Of a stretch of 64,000 bases of DNA, positions 23,401 to 32,147 are shown one piece after another. The notes under the pieces were generated by a model that saw only the letters and a program-made list of their open reading frames with translations, did not search any database and had not been told where the DNA came from. Both the position numbers and the translations under genes were made by a program. How positions within the stretch are numbered: the first letter of the stretch is position 1; every line of letters starts with the position of its first letter. The stretch lies in assembly GCA_963170055.1 (NCBI GenBank), contig CAUJGJ010000002.1:3518846-3582845 (forward strand), read 5' to 3'. The DNA is from Halisarca cf. caerulea. Taxonomy: Eukaryota; Porifera; Demospongiae; Chondrillida; Halisarcidae.

Positions 23401-26400
23401 TAATTATTGTTGTTTTTTTTTATTATTATTATTATAATGATATAATAATAATATAAGAGGTGTAAAAAAAAATAATAAATATATTACCTAAATTTAAACC
23501 TAGCTACTACAATTATCCCCAGAGAGGAGGAAAACGTCTAGACTGCCAGAAGATTTTGTATGAGTGGGAATAAGCAGATCTGATGAATGGCAGAAGGCTT
23601 GGGACAAACAGCTAACATCATTTATCTCTCCTAATGGAGTTGAAAGCATTTCGGAAATCAACTTTCAACAGAACTTCATGTTGACTCGTGCTGCATGAAC
23701 AGCACACTCTGCTCCCTGAGGAGCCCTGAACCCTAACTGGTGTGGAAGTAACAAATCTGCCATTGAATCCCGAACATATAAGCAACCACACTTGGCAACC
23801 AGTCTTCGCAAAGTACAGCCAACAGCAATTGGACGTAGGCCCCCATCCTTTTTATTCAAAGCAGTGAGAGATCCCCCGAAGAAGTATGATTGAACTGGAT
23901 CTGGGGTTTTCCCTTCAAGGACCAGGGCGATGAACCTCACTAAGGCGTTAACTAGTGGTGGGGCTCCGTCCCCTGCAGCAAAGCCAATTAGGTCCTTCAG
24001 ATGTTGTGGCCTGAGGCCATCTGGTCCACCACTAGAACCATTTGGAAATGATAAGATTGCTTTACGTACAATATCTGCAGAAACAGTGGGAGTCGGCAGT
24101 GAGTCTTCAGAGCTTCCACGCTCAAAAAGAGAGTCAGGATGAGCGTCAGGGTGTTTTTCTTGTAGTATTTTGAAATTGGCTTCCGAATACTCTGCAACAG
24201 TGTCCTCTGAGCAGGCCAATCTAATCGCTCCCTTAAAGTCGCCTTCCTCCAGCTTCCCTGAAATACTTAAAGACAGTGATTCAAGATTGATGTCCTGCTG
24301 CTTACTACTGGACCCACGTGTAGTAACGCAGGAGGAAGATGACTCAGATAGTTTCCTAATGAAATCATTAATGGGCTCTTCAGAAATGATTTTGTTAACC
24401 TGAGACGACAAACTGTGATTCTTTCCTCCTCTCTTCGGAGTACGTAAAAATAACTTGGCGAAGCAAAATAATCGCGCCCACGATGGCAGATCGTTGTGCT
24501 TCGTTACCCGATCAATTAGTTGTGCCAGCTTCTTCGCAGCACAAACTCTAGAGCCAGAAGGGATCCGTTTTAGAACTCTAATTCGTCTAGTAAATGAAAG
24601 ATCGATGCTGTCCAAATCATTCAGGTCCCGATAATCACCCGCCGCTGGACATGGCGCGGTGGTGACTGGAATTACCTCCGTGGAATCTTCTAAATTCAGT
24701 TGCTGTGTCAGATAGAAGTGGGACTTCTCTTCAAGAGTAACTGACTTCACTCTAGAAGACAGTTTGTGCAGGAAAACTCTGGTCTCAGGGCCAAAGACTC
24801 CAGATGTCTCCACTGCTATAGGAGTGAACATGTGAACTGCCAATAAGACTTCGTAGTTGCTGCGTTGATGTACGATGGGGCAAAGGTGTCAATACATGTT
24901 GCATCCCATACAAGTGTGTGGCCTCTTTCCCAGGGAGCAACTATGATTCCATCCGGGCGTTTGCCATCAGATCTGTAGAGTCCAGAGGGTTCCAGTCGAG
25001 AAGGGATGTTGCCTGCAGCCAGGGCCCTCTGGATTATATTGTTGATGGCTCCATGTCAAAATGAACGTCCTGCACTTTTCAGGCGGGACAATCCATGGAG
25101 AGCTGTTGTATCAACGTCGCTACCACAATGATAGCACCTGTGTGGGTGGCATAGGTAAGCACCCAAATGAATAGCTGCTGCAATGCGAACATCATCATTA
25201 TCCATGCAGAGGCCCACAGAAGCAATAGGCAAAACATAGAGCCAGGCTCCTGACTCCTTGGTGTTGGCAGCGAGGAGACGCGCCCGCCCAACATCAGTGT
25301 AAGTGCCTTCCATCAATTTGTGAAATGTGGAACTCATTTGTGGCTCATCCCAAGCCCTCTGCTTGCTATCATAAGGGGTGGTAGGTGGAGGACAATTTGC
25401 TGACTGGATCCAAATGCTGAGAGCTCTTTGTTTAGGAAGGTATGGCAGACTGTGAAGTCTACTAGGCAGGAGCTGTTTGATCAAGGGAACGGAGGCAGTA
25501 GCGGATGCCAGATAGGCAGAGGGTGCCAGCTGAACACTCCATCGAACTCCTAGACCACCAGACATTATTGGAAGAGTTGCCTGTATCTACATGTTTTCAT
25601 CATCCAACGAAGGGTTTAAAGTGGTACTCAAGATGGAGCGAAGCTCTTGATCAAAGTCCCCCAAAATGGCAGAAGAAAAGCAAGGAGAAGTGCGAAGGAG
25701 GTACAAAATCTTAGGGATAGAGAAGGCATTTCGAATCAGGAAGAGGGCATCTTGCGTGCGAAGATGTGCCAGATGGTCCCCTAGGATCCTAAGTTTCCTC
25801 ACTTTATCTTGTAAGGCATTGTCAATGCCTGACAGATCACCAAGAGGGGTATCTAACAACACAGCATCTTTGGGTTCAACTTTGTGCATGTCAGGAGCAT
25901 AATAATGGATTAGCAAACCGGAGTCCTTGCTGCAAATGATCTCTGTCTTACTGTGGTTAAGGAGTAATCCCAATTGGCTAGCACTGTATTCAATACACTT
26001 GAGATCGTCCATAACCAAAGATTCGGGTCCGCCAATTGTTCCATCTTCAAGATAAAAAAATTTCATCCCAGACTTCAACTGGGCTGTGATAGGATGAATA
26101 GCAAGACAAAACAGCAGTGGTCCAAGTGGGTCACCTTGCTGAATTCCCTCAGATGAGTTGATCAATGTGCTGCCAAATCTGAGAAAGGATGAATTGGAGT
26201 AGCATGAAGGGACGAAAGGAAAAATCTCTGGGGCAAACTCCTTGACTGATTCCAACATCTTACCACGTCTTAAAGTATTGAAAGCATTTCAAAATCAAGT
26301 TTCAGTAAGATGTGATCTGATGATAAAGTCGACAGGTAAATGCGAGTAGCATGTACTACTGCCTCCGCACTGTGGGGTATCCCAAAGCCAAGCTGATTAG

Positions 26401-27566
26401 GGGATAGAAGGGAAGCCATACGGTCACCTATGGCTTTGCTTGCTGTCTTAGCCACAAGACGGCGTAAGGTACAGTCCACTGCAATAGGACGTATTCCTCC
26501 ATCCTTTTTGTTAAGTGGGGTGATGGAAGCACCAAAAAGTAAGGTCGTAAGTGCACTGGTATCCCGTTAGCTAAGACAAGATTCACAAAGCGTGCTAAGG
26601 CTTGAATAAGCAGAACTCCTCCGTCACCAGCTAATAGTGCTCTCAAGTCAAGCAGATGTTGTAGGTGCAGCCCATCAGGGCCACCAGCAGATCCACTTGG
26701 GAAAGACCTTAGCACTTGATGGAGGAATTGTTCACTTATTACCAGAGTATTGGCAATATCGTCATCATCAGGAGGAGGAACTGGTACAGTTTCAGGGTAT
26801 GGAGGTGGATGCTTTGATACTAAGGCAGCAATAGTGGAGTTGTCTTCTTCAACTATGGAATCCTCAGAAGAGGCTAATCTAATAGCGCCCATAACATCAC
26901 CTTCTTCCAGTTTGATGGACACACGCCTTGCCAAATCAGACAAATCAGGAGTATGCTTCTTGGTTGCATTGGTATCAACAGATCCAGGAGGGTCTCGTTC
27001 ATTTGCCACCTGTTGAATTACCAGACCAGAGAGATTCCTGTGTCTATTGCCTCTCTTTGGTGTTTGAAGGCAGCGTTGTGGGAAAAGCATCAGTCGGCGC
27101 CAAGAAGAGTCTGAATTGGTGGATACGACTTCATCAATGATTGAAGCCAGTTTTCGTGCACATGCATCTCGTGATAGTCTAGGAATTCTTCTCAAGATTC
27201 TTGTTTGTTTCTTATGATCTCCAAAATAATCAGACCAGGTGTATTGCGGTTCCTCTGAGCAGGGGTCATCTCAGGGAGTTACTTCACTTTGTGGAATCGA
27301 GCACAGGTCATCTAGTGGGTGGTTTTCGTCCTCAGCAGGGAGGTTGGAATTGAGATTCTCGCATCGAGTGGGTGAAGAAATCGAAGGCCAACAATCAACG
27401 CAACGTCTACCAACTTTCACGCAAGCACAACGAACACATCGACCCTTGCTCATACAAGGACAACAGTGACCAGGCATCGTTAATGCACACAGCCAATCAA
27501 CGTAACTAAATCAGAGAAGTGAATAGGCCAGAATCAATCGCCATCTTCGCCGCCATGTTATCCATC

Positions 27567-27606
<40 letters not shown>

Positions 27607-30600
27607 TGTTATTATACATATGTTGATGATGATGACAATAACTAAAGTGATAAATAAATATGGTAACCATGCATGAATTACAACATACAACCTGTAAAAC
27701 TCAGTTCCCCTCCCCGATGGAAGCCTATGGTGGTATATAGTCCAGCTTCATGGAACCCATGACCGCAACCGCATTTCCTCTCTGGATTATTATTATTATT
27801 ATTATAATTACTAGATGTACGCAAAGTGCAGTACTTGCGAGACAGTGCGTGGTCAGCGTTGACGTCACATACACATGACTGTCACGTGGCAGAACATGTC
27901 GGCCGAGATGGCTGACCAATTCGCAGCCCCCAAACAAAATAGTTAGAACCCTGCCAAAAGCAAAAACAAATTTCAACAAACAAAAAAGTCGTCCCGAGAT
28001 ATGGCCTAGTTCTGTGCTTTAATGCGTCGATTACTTTTCTACAATAAAGTTATTCGGCACCAGGAGGCAGAAAGTGAGTTTTTTTATTTCTCTAAATAGC
28101 GATGTTTTAGTAAGGCTTTCGAACAAATCTCTTGTCCAGCCTCAAAGAGCACAAACGTCCCTCTTTGCCAGTTTTAGCTACTGCAAATTTTCACGAGTAC
28201 CTTCCAAGTAATAGATGCCCAACGTGACCTAAACTGGGACTAAATCGAACAAATGTTACCCGAAAAGTAATCAAAAGTGTGAGTAGCTCAAACCCACTCT
28301 GCTAATGCGACGGAAATAGAAACTTGCACGCTCGTAACAATTACTGTTTGCTATTACGCATATGTTGGAAATGCATGAATACACTAAAAAAAACAAGAAC
28401 ATGGAATTACTGAATAATTCACAGCAACTACAAATAACTACAGACACAACTACAGATACAACTACTGATGACAAATACAGATAAACAGCTATGTACAGAT
28501 ACTGATACATGTCTACACATGCACAATAATTATAATAATACAATAATAACTATTACTATATATATTATATTATAATTATTATCATTATTATTATTTCCAC
28601 AAAGCCCCATCAGCCAAGGTTGGTATTAACGGGGAACCACATAACCAAACATAACCAAGTAATCTGAAAGAGACTGTTTATTATATTATGTCAAAGCATT
28701 CCAAAGGAATTTCAGCAAGCACTATCTATGAAATGATATTATACCTTTATAAGCCAAGCCATAAATTCATGATAATAAACAATTAATGCTTATTATGGAG
28801 TACGGTAATATTCCATATGCAGGATTGACAAGGAAAAATATCGCTGCTATACATTAGTGCAAATTCATTATCACCTAAAAACTAATGTTATGGAGTGTAA
28901 ATAGCTTTAAAAAGCAGATTTTGGTGCATTTTGACAGACCAGTTACTAGACATACTGTAGTAGTTAAAAAAAAACTCCGTAAGCCCACCTCTTTAAAGAA
29001 CTTCGAAGTGCACTCACTGAGGTATGCAACACCAGTACCATTTTAAGATTCTTCTTTTTATTATTATTCTCTACATTGTTTTTTCTTTGAATTAAGCTAC
29101 AGGTTGCCAAGAGGGGTCCAGAGGTCTCATCTTTTGTCAGTGAGCTCCAATTGTTAGTGCAAAGTGCCTTTTGGAGGTTTTCAAGCAATGTCTACATTTC
29201 TAAAGTGAGAAAAATCTTTATAGGAAAATTCCATACATTCGCTGGATCAGCCATTTTTGGATCATCAAAATGGCTATACGAGACTAGGCATATGAGTACT
29301 GTACGTTCACAAGGCCACCTGTTTGATTTGATGATTGCTGACTTTAAAACTCTTTTGTTTGAACCTTTGCTTCTAGGTGGGTACACTGATCTTAGTCAAC
29401 TAGCTACATAGTTTTAGTTTTAGATAAAGATCTTACAAGATTCAATTGTGTTCCCTGTCCACTGCAGTGGAAACCGCTTTTCAACAGCCTCTATTCGAAC
29501 AGCTTCGTTATAAAGGAAAACCACATAAACAAGGATGTACTATACAAAAACATTACTACTTGAAAATGGTAAAAGGATGTAGGATTGACACAGGACTGTG
29601 AAAAAGCTAGGGTCTATCAATAAAGGATCCTCCAAAACACTTGAAACTACAATCATGCATGCAAAAAGGCTTTATCAAAAATGGATCCTTCAAAAACACT
29701 TGGAACAAGGGTAAGCTGTGAAATAGGTGCAGGGCTAGGTGGGCAAGGCAAGATGAGCATAGGGCTATACATGCATGAGACTAGACAGAGTTTAGTTGGA
29801 AATTCCTACACACATCCCACATGTGCAGCACATTATACCTACATATGTATGTGCTGCGGGGTGTAGAATCCTTTTTTATAAAGCCTTTTTGCATGATTCT
29901 GTGTCAATCCTACATCCTTTCACCATTTAAAATGATTTTATACACCCTTGTTCGTGCGGTTTTTCCTTTAAAGTGAAATTAAATGGTTGCTCGAATAGAG
30001 GCTGTTAAAAGTTTCCATTGCAGTTGAGAAGGAACACAATCAAATCTTGTAAACTAGTTAACTAAAACCAGTGTACCCAGCTAGTAGCAAAGGCTCGAGC
30101 AAAAGAGTGCTGAAGTTGACGATCATCGAACGCTTGGCCTTGTGTACGTACTCATACACCTAGTCTCATGTAGCCATTTCATTGACCTGAAAATGGCTAA
30201 GCCGGCAAATGTAAGGGATTTGCCTATTAAAAATTTTCTCACTTAGAAGTGTAGGTGTTAATTGTGTTAAAACCTACAAAAGGCACTTCAGAGCTCACTG
30301 GCAAAAGATGAGACCTCTGGACCCTTCTGTGGTGACCTGTAGCTCAGTTTGAAAAAAAAGACAAGAAGAATCATAAAATGGTACTGGTCTTGTGGACCCA
30401 TACCTCGGCGAGTGTACAGGGACGGATGCAGAAAATACTCTGACTAGTTTCCTTCATAAGATCCCAATATTGTAGTGTAATGCAATTAATGCCTTAAAAT
30501 GACTGCCACTTACAAAGTTGGATTCTGATTGTGAGATTCCAGCTCTTTGGCACATTTATGTAGTGAGATTACACCTAAAACCGTTACTATAGAGTATACA

Positions 30601-32081
30601 GTGGTACCTGTTTTGAGAGACCACTGCCATGAGCGACCACCTCTTTTCAAAGACCACATTTTCAGGCACCGACATTCAGTAATACATTTCTACCTTTGAA
30701 GAACGACCACCTGCAAAACGCTACCAGTGACCAGGGCAATTAGTTGAAAATAAGACAAAATTACCTGTATTAAGTGACCATTCTTGGAAGACTTCTCATA
30801 GAATATAGGTATAATCCTTCCTTCCACAAATGCAAGTGCTTTTTTGCCTTCAATAGGTTACAAGAATAGTTGTAATCGAAGCACGAATATCGACGGGCGG
30901 CCATTTTATTCCCCATCTCGTAATAGATTATGGCCAGTTAGAGCTGGATTACTGAGGAAAATTAAAGGGAGGCGTCCTATCTTTATAGAAAGATGGGTTA
31001 AAATTGTCTAGAGAGCAGAAAAGAAGGTATAAAAGGGTTAAAAGCATGTCCTCACTTATATAAAAGACTTGAGTGCACTTAGTATTATTATAATGCCTAT
31101 TTTGGGTGAACCTCTAATGAGAGACCACCTGTCTTGAGAGACTGCTTTTTTGGAACCATGGGGTGGTCTCTTAAAACAGGTACCACTGTAATTCATGAAT
31201 AAATAAGCTGCTTTACCATTATAATTATTCTGATGTCACTTGTGATGTCAGATGATGTAACAAAAGATGGCGATTTTAATATCTTAGTGATTTTTAAGCG
31301 CTTTTCCTCAAATAGAGGTTGTTAGAGCTGGTTTTTTTTTGAGAATATATTCTCCACATAGTTCTACTGAAGAGTTCTAGGCCTGGCAATAAAGCATGAA
31401 GTGGTAACTTGCTACTTCTGCTGTTATGGGAATTGAATATTGCTTTAAGAGCTCTTTTGAAGAATTCCAAGGCTTGGGGTAACTTGACTGGTTTCTGGAA
31501 ACCACAGAAACACCCTAAATCCGCCCCTGGTGTACTTTGATTTTTTTTTAAAGAGATAGCTTTATGAAAATTTTTAAACTACTTTACCTTGTAGCTGGTT
31601 TGTCAAAATGCACCAAAATCAACTTATAAAAGCTATGGAGTCACCATACTGTTAGTTTTTGGTGAAAACGAATTAGCACTAATGTATGGCGACGATGTTT
31701 TTTCTGTGTCAATCCTACATAAGGAGTACTACCGGTACTCCATAATTGCAACAGGATGCATGAATCTGCACAGTACATGTGCACTCAGTCCAACTAAACT
31801 CTGTCTAGCTTCATGTATGTATAGTCTTATGCTCGTCTAGCCCTATACCCGTCTTGCACGCCCTTTACAGGCCTAGCCCTGTGCCTGCTTTACAACTAAC
31901 TTTTATTTCAAGTGTTTTGGGAGGATCTCTTTTTGATAGAGCCTTTTTGCATGGTCCTGTGTCAATCCTACATCCTTTTACCATTCTAAACTGGTTTTTA
32001 TACACACAATAACCCTAAAATACAGTATCTACAATGGCAAACATACCGAATACAAACACATACACACATACAGACACACAA

Positions 32082-32147
<66 letters not shown>

